DNA of 64,000 nucleotides. Origin: Flavobacterium davisii (GTDB taxonomy: Bacteria > Bacteroidota > Bacteroidia > Flavobacteriales > Flavobacteriaceae). The notes under the pieces were generated by a model. The model did no database searches. It was not told the DNA's origin and saw only the letters and a list, made by a program, of their open reading frames with translations. The stretch is from the NCBI RefSeq assembly GCF_019565505.1, contig NZ_CP067378.1, positions 372,001-436,000 of the forward strand. Reading direction: 5' to 3'. This document shows, in pieces, positions 63,863 to 64,000 of this stretch; the first letter of the stretch is position 1, and each line of letters starts with the position of its first letter. The position numbers were made by a program, and so were the translations under genes.

Positions 63863-64000
63863 AAATTCAAGAAACAATAAGATCTTGAACTTATTCATTT
63901 CTATTTTAAATATATTCATTTTAAGACTACTAAAAAATAACTTGCGCAAATGAATTCAAAACCTTCGAATTTGGTAATTTTTGAGCGATATTAATTCTTA

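Overview
The window looks like a chromosome segment from an AT-rich Flavobacteriaceae bacterium, probably Flavobacterium or a close relative. Evidence: a fused CcoN-CcoO cbb3 oxidase, a secreted protein with a type IX secretion (T9SS) C-terminal sorting domain, TAnnTTTG-type -7 promoter boxes, and many family-typical genes (flavobacterial TamB, DUF4159, DUF2400/TIGR02757, M43 metalloproteases). No rRNA, tRNA or CRISPR array was recognised.

Layout. 1-8.9 kb: cbb3 oxidase locus on the minus strand (ccoI, ccoS, ccoNO, ccoQ, ccoP, ccoG, ccoH) with a divergent Crp/Fnr regulator; two TATGA-N6-TCATA operators sit at the same distance from their -7 boxes. 9-16 kb: a repeat-rich gap, a T9SS-exported BNR-repeat protein, and purL. 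16-24 kb: an accessory block with an orphan copy of a zeta-toxin partner gene, a DUF262/DUF1524 (GmrSD-like) protein, a GIY-YIG nuclease embedded in a tandem palindromic repeat array, a large DUF2339 membrane protein, and a zeta-toxin/small-protein pair. 25-35 kb: envelope and secreted proteins (amidohydrolase, GreA-like protein, beta-barrel protein, 1011-aa TPR protein). 35-47 kb: an M43 metalloprotease, AI-2E permease, methyltransferase, D-Ala-D-Ala dipeptidase, IS110 element, an FAD oxidoreductase with a membrane protein, LolD, and DUF2400. 47-53 kb: an IS256-type element with a zinc ribbon, then a glycolytic cluster (mgsA, sugar kinase, gapA, pfkA). 53-64 kb: tamB divergent from tsaD-rsmE-DUF4159-trmH, then a second M43 metalloprotease.

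Repeats. Most intergenic gaps are filled by short non-coding repeats. The main family is a ~201-bp element with ~21-bp terminal inverted repeats; I count about 14 copies, three almost identical (38482, 46900, 63482). A second ~178-bp inverted-repeat family has two copies (9123, 61777). A third, palindromic family forms the array around the GIY-YIG gene and has three decayed relatives.

Data quality. Many conserved genes, including essential ones (tsaD, pfkA, gapA), are interrupted by single-base indels. Restoring one base per site gives normal family lengths every time, so I treat them as sequence errors rather than pseudogenes and annotate whole genes. Most indels are in A/T homopolymers, but 11 lie in CCNGG sites. 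That second class hints at a modified-base motif in the source DNA and is one of the more informative observations here.
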